A DNA stretch of 64,000 nt from Argonema galeatum A003/A1 (GCF_023333595.1 NZ_JAIQZM010000001.1:65272-129271); one strand, 5' to 3'; shown: positions 15,092 to 24,232, counted from the stretch's first letter. Translations and numbers: made by a program. The notes: generated from the sequence alone by a model not told the origin.

Positions 15092-16138
15092 TCAGTAATC
15101 CTCCTTCAAAATCTCACACAACTCATCCAAAGTTTCCTGAAGATGCTCAGTCAGTTTTTTACCTCGCTCCTCTAGGTACTCGATATTACTAGGACTTGCA
15201 TTATCCATCTGATCGTGATTATGATCGCTACTCAATGGAAGTTGAAAACGGTAGTAGTTTCTGTTCTCTCCTCTAGTCACCATTAGCTTACTAAGCTGAT
15301 AAGCAACAGCTTCGCTTTGACCATCTAGGACAACGTTAAGTAAGGGAAGTCCCCATTTGAGTTGTCCCCAATTTTTCACATCTTTATACTTATATTGTCT
15401 AGTTAGTGAGCCAGTACCCAAAGAAACAACAAGAGTATCAGTACGTTCTAGTTCTTTATCAGTATTTCTCTTGTAAGAAATCATCGCCTCCATCATTGCA
15501 AGTGAGGAAGGATTATTTGCAAAAATTCCGCCGTCTATCAAAGCGTAATATCCCTCTGGAGTACGATGTGCTGTTTCGAGTTGGTAGGGGGGAAAGAATG
15601 TCGGTGCAGCAGAAGTTGCCATTGCTGCCTCAACCATTTTAAATCCCGTACATATTTTGCGGCAATCACTACTTTCGATGTCCTCTGCATCCCGATTGCT
15701 TGTAAAAAAAACTGGTATTCTCAGTTCGATATCATAGCTCGTGATCAAAATTTCTTTTATTGCGTCTTCAACCTTAGCTTCACCTAGAAGCGCCGTTAAA
15801 ACTTCTTGCCTACCTTGTGGGTCTATCTTGGGTTGTAGCAAATCATCTATAGGCGTTGGCCACTTCTCAGTAAAAATTTTTTCTCCATATTGGCGATAGA
15901 AATTTACAAGTTCGACAGCTGTGTACTCTGGCTCCTTATTGATGCTAGAGTCTGAGTTCTTTCTAGTTAAACCCAGTGCTAAAATTCCTCCTGTTGAAGT
16001 GCCTGCAATTAAATCAAACATTGTTGCTATTCGTTTTCCTGTGTGCTCTTCAATGTAGTTGAGAACGATCGCAGGGATAATACCCCGGATACCACCACCA
16101 TCAATTGAGAGAATTCTTCTCTTGAATTTAGTACCCAT
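15092..16138 (-). CDS. Patatin-like phospholipase
   Basis: A 348-aa patatin-family lipid acyl hydrolase. The oxyanion motif is DGGGIRG (residues about 14-20), the nucleophile elbow is GTSTGG with the catalytic Ser, and the catalytic Asp is in DGGIFANNP. There is no signal peptide, so it is cytosolic or membrane-associated. Patatins cut phospholipids; some are effectors of nucleotide-signalling antiphage systems (CapV in CBASS). No nucleotide cyclase is seen nearby, so a defence role is only a possibility. The closest upstream gene is divergent, an HTH protein with repeated 10-bp sites before it. The C-terminal helix region is complete. Confidence 0.9.
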   Translation of the reverse strand: MGTKFKRRILSIDGGGIRGIIPAIVLNYIEEHTGKRIATMFDLIAGTSTGGILALGLTRKNSDSSINKEPEYTAVELVNFYRQYGEKIFTEKWPTPIDDLLQPKIDPQGRQEVLTALLGEAKVEDAIKEILITSYDIELRIPVFFTSNRDAEDIESSDCRKICTGFKMVEAAMATSAAPTFFPPYQLETAHRTPEGYYALIDGGIFANNPSSLAMMEAMISYKRNTDKELERTDTLVVSLGTGSLTRQYKYKDVKNWGQLKWGLPLLNVVLDGQSEAVAYQLSKLMVTRGENRNYYRFQLPLSSDHNHDQMDNASPSNIEYLEERGKKLTEHLQETLDELCEILKEDY

Positions 16139-16439
16139 AACACTTGCTCCTTACAGACTTGTAAAGGTATTCCATATTGCGTACCCTTTATCCGGAAGTA
16201 AATGAACCCTGCCACAGTTGCGGCATAACACCCACCAAGGGTATAACAGATGGTGCTATGTACGGCAGAGCTTTCCATCATGCTAGCTCTGCCGCACAAC
16301 ACCCGCAAAGCCAAAAAAGTTGGAAAAAGTTGGATCTTTCTCAAATCAGGATAAATAATTGGGATTTTCAGTAAAAAAAAGTTGCAAAAAGTGGGAAAAA
16401 GTTGGGTATAGTAACCATAGCTGTCTCATCTACCCACCT
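16139..16439. other. Divergent regulatory region between the patatin and HTH genes
   Basis: No gene is seen. It holds a hairpin, CGGCAGAGCT (16263-16272) with AGCTCTGCCG (16285-16294), and the phased 10-bp repeats listed separately. Confidence 0.6.
16313..16410 (+). promoter_or_regulatory. Phased 10-bp repeats before the HTH gene
   Basis: The unit AAAAAGTTGG occurs twice in tandem (16314-16333) and as three tandem units (AAAAAGTTGC, AAAAAGTGGG, AAAAAGTTGG; 16376-16405). The period is exactly 10 bp, one helical turn. TATAGT follows at 16407 and could be a -10, with the ATG at 16440. This is the layout of a multi-site operator; the HTH protein encoded downstream is an obvious candidate to bind it. 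Confidence 0.55.
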
Positions 16440-16958
16440 ATGGACGTTCCTCAGATATTGCAATTTGTTGATGAAGCTGTCTTCACCAAGACAGACAAGC
16501 ATCTAAATGACTTGCAACGGAGGATTATCGCGGGAATACTGAAGGGTCAAAAGTATGCTGATGTTTCAGAAACTTATGGTTATAGCGCCCAGCACGTTAA
16601 AAAAGTCAGTCACGAACTTTTGCAAATGTTATCTGATGTCTTTGGCGAACAAGTAAAGAAAAGTAATCTAGAATCTGTATTAGAACGGCAAATAAATGTG
16701 GGTGTAACTTTTGGGACTAAAAACACTCGCCATAAAAACATTATAGGTATAGGTTCTATCAACAGTTGCGATACTCCCTCCACTGCTATCTCAGAAAAAA
16801 GTGAGCCTGAAACTCCTAATTTTCAGCAGCAAAGTAAGAATCAAACTAAGATTGAAACAATTGATAAATTACGGAATTTTGGCTTAAGCGACGAGCAAAT
16901 TGCAGAGGCGTTAGAGATACCTTTGGATGTGGTTAATCAGGTAGACTTGGATGAATGA
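16440..16958 (+). CDS. HTH protein resembling the N-terminal domain of cyanobacterial NB-ARC/AAA effectors
   Basis: ATG 16440 gives 172 aa. The first 85 residues (ILQFVDEAVFTKTDKHLNDL, then GQKYADVSETYGYSAQHVKKV) match a domain that in cyanobacteria usually sits at the N-terminus of large NB-ARC, CHAT or WD40 proteins and looks like a helix-turn-helix. Here it is free-standing. A low-complexity Asn/Ser/Gln linker follows, then a second HTH-like helix pair, FGLSDEQIAEALEIPLDVVNQV. It is probably a regulator acting on the phased repeats upstream or on the divergent patatin gene. Confidence 0.6.
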   Translation: MDVPQILQFVDEAVFTKTDKHLNDLQRRIIAGILKGQKYADVSETYGYSAQHVKKVSHELLQMLSDVFGEQVKKSNLESVLERQINVGVTFGTKNTRHKNIIGIGSINSCDTPSTAISEKSEPETPNFQQQSKNQTKIETIDKLRNFGLSDEQIAEALEIPLDVVNQVDLDE

Positions 16959-16990
16959 ATATGCCAAAATCTCAATTAAATATATCCATC

Positions 16991-17356
16991 TTATTCATCT
17001 TCAACTGCACGTTGTTTATACTCTGAAATAATGTCCCTAATTTCATCCGCTGCAATATCTGCTTGTTCAGATTTGGTATAAACAGTCAATAGAACGATCC
17101 CTTTTGCAGTTTTGACATAATAAATTAGACGGTAGCCACCGCTTTTACCTTTTTTAATGTCGCTATTTCTGATTCTCAGCTTAAAGACTTCATCCGCAAT
17201 CCCAGATATTCGATCTCCCGGCAATTCTCCCCGTTCAAGTTGTTCGATTAGGGGTTGTATATCATCACGAATACTGCGATATTTCTTGGCAAGGGTGCGT
17301 AAATTTCGGTTGAAGGTTGGCGCAGCTTCAACTTGAATTAACGGTTGCTCAGACAT
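16991..17356 (-). CDS. RelE/ParE-family toxin, intact
   Basis: ATG 17356 gives 121 aa. Typical RelE features are AAPTFNRNLRTLAKKYRSIRDDIQ, FKLRIRNSD and a C-terminal GYRLIYYVKTAKGIVLLTVYTKSE. Such toxins cleave mRNA on the ribosome. The ATG lies within the last codons of the antitoxin (8-nt overlap), so translation is coupled. The earlier ATG at 17383 would overlap more deeply and is less likely. With the PIN genes at 12955 and 18333 this is one of three toxin genes in the 9-19 kb island that read as complete. Confidence 0.85.
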   Translation of the reverse strand: MSEQPLIQVEAAPTFNRNLRTLAKKYRSIRDDIQPLIEQLERGELPGDRISGIADEVFKLRIRNSDIKKGKSGGYRLIYYVKTAKGIVLLTVYTKSEQADIAADEIRDIISEYKQRAVEDE

Positions 17357-17594
17357 CCTCAAGTCCTTCCCAAAGTTGGGCAACAGGAATGGTTTGTCCG
17401 GTCATTGCTTCATGCCAAGCTTGACGGAAATCTGCTATAATTTCTTCTTTAGTTTTATCATCTTCATTTATTTCTCCTGCTTCTGGGATGAGGACAATTA
17501 GTTCAACGCGACTGTTTTTCTCTGTCATTAGGGGGCGATCTAAAGTAATTTGCCCTTGTTCATTGATGATAGCCATAACTTTAATTGCTTTCAT
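17349..17594 (-). CDS. Antitoxin of the RelE pair
   Basis: An 81-aa protein: MKAIKVMAIINEQGQITLDRPL, a strand-rich AbrB/VapB-like N-terminus, then ELIVLIPEAGEINEDD and a helical tail EEIIADFRQAWHEAMTG. This is a common cyanobacterial antitoxin upstream of RelE-like toxins. The ATG at 17594 follows a purine-rich GGGAGAAGC. It probably represses its own operon. Confidence 0.8.
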   Translation of the reverse strand: MKAIKVMAIINEQGQITLDRPLMTEKNSRVELIVLIPEAGEINEDDKTKEEIIADFRQAWHEAMTGQTIPVAQLWEGLEDV

Positions 17595-17619
17595 TGCTTC
17601 TCCCGTTTAAGTAATAGTT

Positions 17620-18285
17620 TTAAGATTTGAGTAAAGCTTCACGCACCCATTGCCGAAATGCTCGTCGTGCTGCACTAGCTCCCTCTGTTTCGCTCAATTT
17701 CAAAAATTGCACAATTCCCTCAATAACAGGGAAATTACCAAATGTGAGGCTACTTTCTACCTGCACATACTCGCTTTCATGTAATAGGAATATTTGCAAT
17801 TTGCCATTTCCATAACACCAAAGTTCCGGCACACCTAACGCCACATAAGCGGAAATCTGCGTTTTTGAAGTTACGTCTATTTCAATTGCTAAATCTGGTG
17901 GTGGGTCTACTGATAAATTAAGCCGTCGCTTTCCAATCATTCGGCGAGCATTTTGAATATAGAAACAGGTATCCGGTTCTATACCTGCTGACATTTCCGC
18001 ACGTTTAAATGTTGTCGATCCGTAAGGCTCCCAGTCCATTTCTAACTCATCAAGTAGCAATTTAACCATGTCGCCGATTAGTTCTTTGTTAACTTCATGT
18101 TCTGGTAACGGCATCCGAATTTCCAACACCCCTTGATAGTAAGCAATTCGTGCAGCGCGATGTTCTCCAATTTCGTTTAAAATTGCTTCAAACTCTGCCC
18201 AACTAATCTCGCGCAATGTCAAGTATTGCCCTGGTTGAACGTCAATTTGACGCAGTTGTAGTGTAACGACCATTTCATCCTCCAT
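17620..18285 (-). CDS. Uma2 family protein
   Basis: A 221-aa Uma2/DUF820 protein. The core is PPPDLAIEIDVTSKT and VPELWCYGNGKLQIFLL; the upstream RMPLPEHEVNKELIGDMVKLLLDE is the usual helix. The start may be ATG 18285 or ATG 18273 (MVVTLQL). It lies between two toxin-antitoxin pairs on the same strand, but its family is not an established toxin. Confidence 0.85.
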   Translation of the reverse strand: MEDEMVVTLQLRQIDVQPGQYLTLREISWAEFEAILNEIGEHRAARIAYYQGVLEIRMPLPEHEVNKELIGDMVKLLLDELEMDWEPYGSTTFKRAEMSAGIEPDTCFYIQNARRMIGKRRLNLSVDPPPDLAIEIDVTSKTQISAYVALGVPELWCYGNGKLQIFLLHESEYVQVESSLTFGNFPVIEGIVQFLKLSETEGASAARRAFRQWVREALLKS

Positions 18286-18332
18286 ACTCCATCATTGCAT
18301 CGTATATCATCTAAAACCTCATTTTGCTTTCC

Positions 18333-18716
18333 TTATGACCACAACCGCTGAATTGGATAAGCATCAAAAGCCGGATCGCGACTAATTAAAACAAGGGAAT
18401 GATTTATTGCCTGTGCTACCAGAATGCGATCGAACGGATCGCGATGATTCAATGGCAGACTTATATAAGTTTCAGTATCTTCAAACGTAATCGGTAAGAG
18501 TTGAGCGTTAATGTATTGCAATTCCTTTTGCAGGTCTTGAAATGGTCGATTCAGTTGAAGCTTACCAACATTGATTTTAATGGATATTTCCCAAAGGCTG
18601 GCAATACTAAAATACAAACCTGTTTTAGTATCGATCGCTTCTTTCGCTTTACTACCCAGCTTGGGATCGCCAAGCAAATACCAAAGGAAGGCATGAGTAT
18701 CTAAGAGGGCTTTCAT
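18333..18716 (-). CDS. VapC-like PIN-domain toxin, intact
   Basis: A 127-aa PIN RNase: MKALLDTHAFLWYLLGD (Asp6), SLWEISIK (Glu), HRDPFDRILVAQA (Asp) and LISRDPAFDAYPIQRLW (Asp). All acidic residues are kept. It follows the DUF2281 antitoxin with a one-base gap. It is the intact relative of the frameshifted gene at 9223, with closely similar C-terminal halves and neighbouring antitoxins, so the two loci are paralogous modules. Confidence 0.9.
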   Translation of the reverse strand: MKALLDTHAFLWYLLGDPKLGSKAKEAIDTKTGLYFSIASLWEISIKINVGKLQLNRPFQDLQKELQYINAQLLPITFEDTETYISLPLNHRDPFDRILVAQAINHSLVLISRDPAFDAYPIQRLWS

Positions 18717-18717
18717 C

Positions 18718-18939
18718 TTACATATATTCCTTTAGATCTTCCAGTGGTTCATCAAAATCATCAGACATCACGATCTGACCAGCCCAACTACCATAACCAT
18801 GAATTTCTTCAAGCTGTTCTTGAGATAATTCAGTCTTTGCTTGTTTCTCAAGTAAATATTCTGCATAATGCAATATCTCTTTTTTTAGAGGATCTGGCAT
18901 TTTGACGATAGTTTGAAATATCTCTGTATCGATAGTCAT
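18718..18939 (-). CDS. DUF2281-type antitoxin
   Basis: ATG 18939 gives 73 aa (MTIDTEIFQTIVKMPDPLKK, ending DDFDEPLEDLKEYM). It is a paralogue of the antitoxin at 9608, sharing the same N-terminal helices and acidic tail. AAGAGAAAT lies upstream of the ATG. The longer frame to 19035 is AT-rich, lacks family similarity and is not used. It pairs with the PIN gene at 18333. Confidence 0.85.
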   Translation of the reverse strand: MTIDTEIFQTIVKMPDPLKKEILHYAEYLLEKQAKTELSQEQLEEIHGYGSWAGQIVMSDDFDEPLEDLKEYM

Positions 18940-19260
18940 GATTTCTCTTTCGCAATACAATAGTAATATATTATAACATGGGTGTTTTGGAATTATTATG
19001 CTAATGTTCATATTGAAACATTTTTGGAGGAACACGGCATCATAAATATGTCGGTTATCCGAAAATTTTAATTATGCGGTGTCCAAAGCAGCATACCTAC
19101 GACAAAGGGCTGCAAGTCTATATTGTTGGATCTCTGAGGGGTTGACAAACTGAGCTTTTTGTTATGGCGGTAATGGGGAATGGGGAATGGGTAATGGTCA
19201 GAAAAACATTTTTCCCAATTCTTTTAACATTGAACAATCCTGTACAGAAGAGCCTAGCCT
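18940..19260. other. Intergenic region before the antiporter gene
   Basis: I see no gene here. A simple repeat of the GGGAATGG type lies at about 19169-19196. The divergent promoters of the antitoxin operon and the antiporter must lie in this stretch. Confidence 0.5.
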
Positions 19261-20694
19261 ATGTTTTTGACCAATGCGATCGCATATCGTTTCCCTGGGA
19301 TATCATCCCTCGTTTCCCAAGAACCGCTCTTGGCAACTGCTGAAGCCGAAAATGCTCCGATTGTCCTCACCGGGGTGCTGCTGAGTTTAGTGGTAATCTA
19401 TGTCGCCAGTAAAATCGGCGCTGAAATCTCCAAGCGCCTTGATTTTCCGCCCGTTTTGGGCGAACTGGTAGCTGGGGTAATTGTGGGCATATCTGCCTTG
19501 CATCTGATCGTCTTCCCGGAGAGTGGACTCCAAGCATCCGATTCGGGGGTCATGACTGTTCTGCAATGGATTAACAATCTGACTCCAGAAGCGTTGACCA
19601 GCATATTTCAGTCCCAAGGCGAAGTTATTTCCGTTCTGGCAGAACTGGGTGTAATCGTTTTGCTGTTTGAGATTGGGCTGGAATCGGATCTGCGCCAACT
19701 CAAGGAAGTGGGCTCTCAAGCCACGGTGGTTGCCTGTGTCGGGGTAGCAGTGCCCTTTGCGGCTGGTACAGTTGGACTCATGACATTCTTCCACGTGCCC
19801 GCCATTCCGGCCATTTTTGCGGGGGCTGCACTCACAGCAACCAGTATTGGCATCACTTCTAAGGTTTTATCCGAACTGGGACGACTCAAATCCACAGAAG
19901 GTCAAATCATTGTTGGTGCAGCGGTAATTGATGATGTGCTGGGAATTATTGTCCTGGCGGTTGTCGCCAGTTTAGCCAAAACTGGGAAGATTGATGTTGT
20001 CAATGTCATCTACTTAATCGTCAGTGCAACAGCTTTTTTGATTGGTTCTATCCTGTTGGGTAACATCTTCAACAAAACCTTTATTGCCGTTGTGGAAAAT
20101 TTTAAAACCCGTGGCAATATCGTGATTCCGGCGTTTACTTTTGCCTTCTTTATGGCATTCCTGGGCAACGCAATTCATCTGGAAGCGATTTTAGGAGCAT
20201 TCGCGGCTGGGTTGGTGCTGGATGAAACCGATGCCCGCAAAGAGTTGGATGAATTGGTGAAACCCATCGCCGACCTTTTTGTGCCCATTTTCTTTGTCGC
20301 TGTAGGAGCTAGAGCGGATTTGGGGGTCTTGAATCCAACTGTGCCCGATAATCGGGCGGGTTTGTTTATTGCGGTATTTTTGATTGCTGTGGCGATCGCA
20401 GGCAAGATAGTAACAGGCTGGGCAGTGTTTGGGCAACCGGGGATTAATCGGTGGGCTATAGGTGTCGGGATGATTCCTCGTGGCGAAGTTGGGCTGGTGT
20501 TTGCAGGTATCGGTTCTGCCAGTGGCGTGATTGACAAGCCGTTGGAAGCTGCCATTATCATTATGGTGATTTTGACCACATTTCTGGCTCCACCATTTCT
20601 GCGGATCGCTTTTGGTAAACCGGCGGAACCGCCAGCCAGTGGAGAACCGTTGGTGGCTCCCACTTTAGTGGATGAATCTCAACCGTTATCGTGA
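19261..20694 (+). CDS. Cation:proton antiporter (CPA2 / Kef-NapA type)
   Basis: A 477-aa membrane protein with about 12-13 hydrophobic segments, starting around residue 35. Characteristic elements are GLLVGELVAG-like DFPPVLGELVAGVIVG, the paired Asp of AVIDDVLGIIVL expected in the ion-binding site, and the later EAILGAFAAGLVLDE. It exchanges Na+ or K+ for H+ across a cell membrane. No regulatory TrkA-N domain is fused at the C-terminus, which is short. A GC-rich neighbourhood and good codon use fit a core gene. It stands alone. Confidence 0.92.
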   Translation: MFLTNAIAYRFPGISSLVSQEPLLATAEAENAPIVLTGVLLSLVVIYVASKIGAEISKRLDFPPVLGELVAGVIVGISALHLIVFPESGLQASDSGVMTVLQWINNLTPEALTSIFQSQGEVISVLAELGVIVLLFEIGLESDLRQLKEVGSQATVVACVGVAVPFAAGTVGLMTFFHVPAIPAIFAGAALTATSIGITSKVLSELGRLKSTEGQIIVGAAVIDDVLGIIVLAVVASLAKTGKIDVVNVIYLIVSATAFLIGSILLGNIFNKTFIAVVENFKTRGNIVIPAFTFAFFMAFLGNAIHLEAILGAFAAGLVLDETDARKELDELVKPIADLFVPIFFVAVGARADLGVLNPTVPDNRAGLFIAVFLIAVAIAGKIVTGWAVFGQPGINRWAIGVGMIPRGEVGLVFAGIGSASGVIDKPLEAAIIIMVILTTFLAPPFLRIAFGKPAEPPASGEPLVAPTLVDESQPLS

Positions 20695-20961
20695 GGGTTG
20701 CGGAGCGATCGGCTTTTTTGTCATCGAATCGAGTGCGCGATCGCTCCGCAATGAGCTATGAACCACGAACCGTGAACCATTAGCGATCGCAACGATTATC
20801 GCTATGAAACTGAAATTACTACCGCTGATTTTGACAGCAGGAGCGATCGCGAAAAATCAAGCCCCATCGCTCCAAACGACCTTGCAAATAAAGCGCGAGC
20901 GGGTTAAGATAAAATTTAATATATTTATTCAAGCAGTTAGCAGTTAGAGGATAGAATAAAT

Positions 20962-21945
20962 TTGATTAAAAACTTCATTATTAAACTACTTACTGCGGGT
21001 TCGCAACAAGACTATGCTATGCTTGCCAATCAAATGACTTTAGCAGATGCGATCGCTAAAATTGACTGGCTTTTTGGATGCGATCGCGTCTTAAAGGAAT
21101 TCGATTCCGATATTACCGTATCTTACTACACCCAAAGTGAATGGGGCTATCAAACCTATCACTCCGGACAAGATGTTATCCACATGGCGTTGAATTTCGA
21201 TGGGGTGTTCGATCCTGATGGTTACTATGCTCAACCCAAAGTGGTTGCAGAACAAATTAACAAATTTGGCGCTAATGATGTTTTAGAGTTGGGATGTGGC
21301 AAAGGGTTTAATAGCCGTTTTTTAGCACAGCAGTATCCAGAAGTACACTTCACCGGCATCGATATAACTCCATTGCATATTAAAATAGCACGTCAAAAAG
21401 CCCGTGCCTTTTCTAACCTGACTTTTCAAGAAGGAAATTTCAATGACTTAGAATTTCCCGATCGCTCATTTGATATTGTGTTTGCCTTTGAGTGTTTATG
21501 TCATGCACCTCAAGCCAAAATACCGTTGGCAGAAATTTTCCGCGTGCTGCGTCCTGGTGGTCAATTAATTATATTTGATGGTTATCGCAACACCAAACTC
21601 GAACAACTCCCAAAATTATTTCAAACTGCAACTCAACTCACAGAAATATCGATGGCAGTTCAGCATGGGTTTGGAGAAATTGAGGAATGGACTGCCAATG
21701 CCAAATCTATCGGCTTTCAAATTCAAACTATTGAAAACCTTTCCTCAGCAGTTCAGCCAACTGTATCAAGGTTGAAAAAATTGTCTGTGAGATTTTTTAG
21801 CTTGTCTTGGAAAGCCAAATTGATTGCTAATTTATTACCAAAATATTTAATCAGAAATTCAATCGCTGGTCTATTAATGCCCTTTACTTTGAACCCGGAA
21901 GGAGGCTCTTTAGGATATTACAAATTAATTTTAAAACGTCCATGA
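20962..21945 (+). CDS. Class I SAM-dependent methyltransferase
   Basis: A 327-aa protein. The SAM-binding motif I is VLELGCGKGFNSRFLA (about residue 110), motif II is FTGIDITP, and the later motif is SFDIVFAFECLCHAPQ followed by EIFRVLRPGGQLIIFDG. This is the standard methyltransferase 11/25 fold. The substrate is unknown; the similarity to sterol/tocopherol-type enzymes is only general. The C-terminal 90 residues include a hydrophobic stretch, so membrane association is possible. The start TTG 20962 has AGAGGA upstream; ATG 21019 is an alternative. Confidence 0.85.
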   Translation: MIKNFIIKLLTAGSQQDYAMLANQMTLADAIAKIDWLFGCDRVLKEFDSDITVSYYTQSEWGYQTYHSGQDVIHMALNFDGVFDPDGYYAQPKVVAEQINKFGANDVLELGCGKGFNSRFLAQQYPEVHFTGIDITPLHIKIARQKARAFSNLTFQEGNFNDLEFPDRSFDIVFAFECLCHAPQAKIPLAEIFRVLRPGGQLIIFDGYRNTKLEQLPKLFQTATQLTEISMAVQHGFGEIEEWTANAKSIGFQIQTIENLSSAVQPTVSRLKKLSVRFFSLSWKAKLIANLLPKYLIRNSIAGLLMPFTLNPEGGSLGYYKLILKRP

Positions 21946-22066
21946 AAAGCATGGTGGCATCTTTATCTGTATAATCCTTTAGTCCGGTTTCAATTTGGCG
22001 ATCGAAACTGTTTCGGCTATATTTGAGGTGTACCAGTCGCCCACTATTCCATTCAAGTCGGTCAGC

Positions 22067-22138
22067 ATGGACATCACAGCTACTTGGTATGAAAGCCAGC
22101 AGCCAGGACTAGGCGACGAGTTTTTGGATACAATAGCA
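22067..22138 (+). pseudogene. RelE/ParE toxin fragment
   Basis: The frame encodes MDITATWYESQQPGLGDEFLDTI, which matches the first-helix motif of RelE/ParE toxins (WYE.Q.PGLG.EFL). The rest of the toxin is absent; the same frame then runs directly into the DUF29 gene, so the two are accidentally joined. Confidence 0.5.
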
Positions 22139-22162
22139 ATTAACCAATATTCAGGTATTATT

Positions 22163-22591
22163 ATGGAAGAATTACTTGCTCTTAAATCTTTGCTCTTGCA
22201 GGGTGATATTCCAGAAGCATTGCTAATAATCGAAGAACTGGAAGAAATGAGCCGCGACGACAAAATTAATAACATTCGCAGCTATGCCAAAATTTTACTG
22301 CTGCACCTGATTAAGCAGCAAGCTGAAAATCGCACCACTCGTTCTTGGGATGTTTCAATTCGCAATAGTGCCAGGGAAATTCAGGAAAAGAATAAGCGCC
22401 ATAAGGCAGGGGGCTATTACCTGAACGCGGAAGAATTACGTGAAGTTTTAGAAGCTGCATATCCAATGGCAGCTGATAAAGCATCGCTGGAAGTAGCAGA
22501 AGGGCGATATGAGACAGCCGAATTGGAAAATATGGTTAATCGAGAAGAAATTCTGAATCGCGCTTTAGCTTTAATTTCACCTGAAGTATGA
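22163..22591 (+). CDS. DUF29 family protein
   Basis: ATG 22163 gives 142 aa. The DUF29 signature is present: LIIEELEEMSRDDKINNIRSYAKILLLHLIKQQ, then TRSWDVSIRNSAREIQEKNK, and a C-terminal YPMAADKASLE. DUF29 proteins are helical and abundant in cyanobacteria, with unknown function. The frame is open from 21995, but the upstream part encodes RelE-like debris. The N-terminus (MEELLALKSLLLQ) differs from the usual YERDF..WLE start, so the gene may be slightly shortened. Two other DUF29 genes lie at 38990 and 58979. Confidence 0.75.
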   Translation: MEELLALKSLLLQGDIPEALLIIEELEEMSRDDKINNIRSYAKILLLHLIKQQAENRTTRSWDVSIRNSAREIQEKNKRHKAGGYYLNAEELREVLEAAYPMAADKASLEVAEGRYETAELENMVNREEILNRALALISPEV

Positions 22592-22624
22592 GCGACTATT
22601 CTTAATTAGGGTTAACTAACCTAC

Positions 22625-24232
22625 TCATTCAGATTCTTTACTTTGCCGATCGGCCTTTTCATTCCTCTCTTGCCATTCCGCATAGAAAAACAAAATCGCC
22701 AACAAAATATAACCAACTGCCCAAGAACTTCCCGCACCCCAACCCAACTTAATCACGGTATCGGCAACTGTCCAATTGTAGCTGTGCATTAAACCTACCC
22801 AGGAAAGTAAGGCTGCACCTAATGACCAAAATGCTGCTTGACGAAAATTTCGTTCTATGATGTAAACTGCGATCGCAGCCAGAATCATCGCTGAAAAGAT
22901 AAACCCTTGTTCCAGTGCAAAGGCACCATCGATATAGGTGTCACTCAGTTTAAAGAGAGGGACTAAATCTGCGGTAAAAGGTTTGTCTGGTGTACCCAAA
23001 CCAGCGGCGCGAAGAGAGTTTTTGGCGATGAGTGCCCCCCAACCCGCGATCGCAGGTAACAACCCCACAACCACTGCTGGCGCGTGATGACGTGGTGTAG
23101 CCTCAAAAGCTTGGGCAACAATCACAATACCGATCCAAAGAACGATCGCCATCCCAGCTTCGATCGGCACAAAATATGCTAAAAACGCAACAGTACCGCT
23201 CAAACACAGCAAACCCATCACTACACCATTGAGGACAGAATATCCCACCCGCGCCCCCATCGCTTTCCAACCCGGATGACCGATATAGATTGTAGTCGGG
23301 AAACAGGAACCGCAGATAGCCGCCACGATCGTACCAATCCCATTTGCCGCCAGACAAGGCGTAGCAGGATAAGTATCCCCCGCTGCTTCCGCACTTTCCA
23401 AATTTTGAATACTGCCAACCAGGTTAAATAATCCCATCGGCAAGATAATACTGAGGTAGTCTACCAAAACCCCGCGTGCTTGCCACAAATCTCCCAACCA
23501 AAAGCCGGGTAAGTAAACCCCTATTGGTTTTACAGCCTCAACAAATCGGGCGCTATCCCAACTCATCAATCCCGTTCCCCAAGCAAGGGCAATTCCCAGC
23601 AACACCGCCAACAAACCACCCGGAATGGCAAACTTTACCCGACCGAAGTAAGTTAGGAGAATCACCCCTAACGGCACTAATCCCACAACTGGATTGGCAT
23701 AAGTGCGGAAGAGAAAGCCGATCGCAATAAAAGTGAGCGCAATTCCGCCTAAAGTAGAGAGTAGAGCGGCGCGAGGAGCGATTCGACGCAGAGTATTGCC
23801 AATCCAAGCACCGCAGAATTCAATCAATCCGCTGCCCAGACAAGCCACCAAACCCGCTTGCCAAGCCAATTCCGCAGCTTGTTCGCTAGAGAAGCCCTTG
23901 GCTAAAGCACCCAGCCGCACTGGCAACATCACTAAGAAAACATAGGCAAACAGACTAACAGTGTTGATACCATAAGGCAAAGCTGTGATATCATCTCTCT
24001 GTTCCCTTTGCCCCTGTTGGTAAGCCAGCCAACTGTAATAAAAATTACCAACTATCAAACTCAGCGCTATTCCCGGCAGAATGCGTCCGTAAATCAAAGA
24101 CGGTGGGAAGCCTAGCACCCCCCCGCATAGATTGACAATCAGCAAGATTTGAATAAAATTATCGAGTGCTAGCCCGAAGAATCCATCGATATCTCGGCGA
24201 ACTAGCCAGCGTGGGAGCGTTGTTGTTTGCAT
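22625..24232 (-). CDS. Permease of the NCS2 / xanthine-uracil type
   Basis: A 535-aa protein with about 13-14 hydrophobic segments. The N-terminus (RRDIDGFFGLALDNFIQILLI) and DDITALPYGINTVSLFAYVFLVMLP resemble NCS2-like nucleobase or anion permeases. The middle has NLVGSIQNLESAEAAGDTYP, a loop typical of this group. The transported substrate cannot be read from the sequence. The start ATG 24232 follows a long AT-rich region. It is convergent with the DUF29 gene. Confidence 0.85.
   Translation of the reverse strand: MQTTTLPRWLVRRDIDGFFGLALDNFIQILLIVNLCGGVLGFPPSLIYGRILPGIALSLIVGNFYYSWLAYQQGQREQRDDITALPYGINTVSLFAYVFLVMLPVRLGALAKGFSSEQAAELAWQAGLVACLGSGLIEFCGAWIGNTLRRIAPRAALLSTLGGIALTFIAIGFLFRTYANPVVGLVPLGVILLTYFGRVKFAIPGGLLAVLLGIALAWGTGLMSWDSARFVEAVKPIGVYLPGFWLGDLWQARGVLVDYLSIILPMGLFNLVGSIQNLESAEAAGDTYPATPCLAANGIGTIVAAICGSCFPTTIYIGHPGWKAMGARVGYSVLNGVVMGLLCLSGTVAFLAYFVPIEAGMAIVLWIGIVIVAQAFEATPRHHAPAVVVGLLPAIAGWGALIAKNSLRAAGLGTPDKPFTADLVPLFKLSDTYIDGAFALEQGFIFSAMILAAIAVYIIERNFRQAAFWSLGAALLSWVGLMHSYNWTVADTVIKLGWGAGSSWAVGYILLAILFFYAEWQERNEKADRQSKESE

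Noticed and set aside
15092..16958. CBASS-type system around the patatin gene
   Set aside because: No nucleotidyltransferase (CD-NTase) gene is adjacent, so a CBASS call is not supported; only the effector-like patatin is present.
19387..19794. A 135-codon reverse frame inside the antiporter gene
   Set aside because: It is antisense to conserved transmembrane sequence and lacks recognisable features.
20174..20663. A 162-codon reverse frame rich in Ala, Thr and Pro inside the antiporter gene
   Set aside because: A typical shadow of a GC-rich membrane-protein gene.
20695..20961. Small frame beginning MKLKLLPLILTAGAIA near 20804
   Set aside because: It looks like a signal peptide start but is dominated by HIP1-containing repeat sequence and ends quickly; no supported gene.
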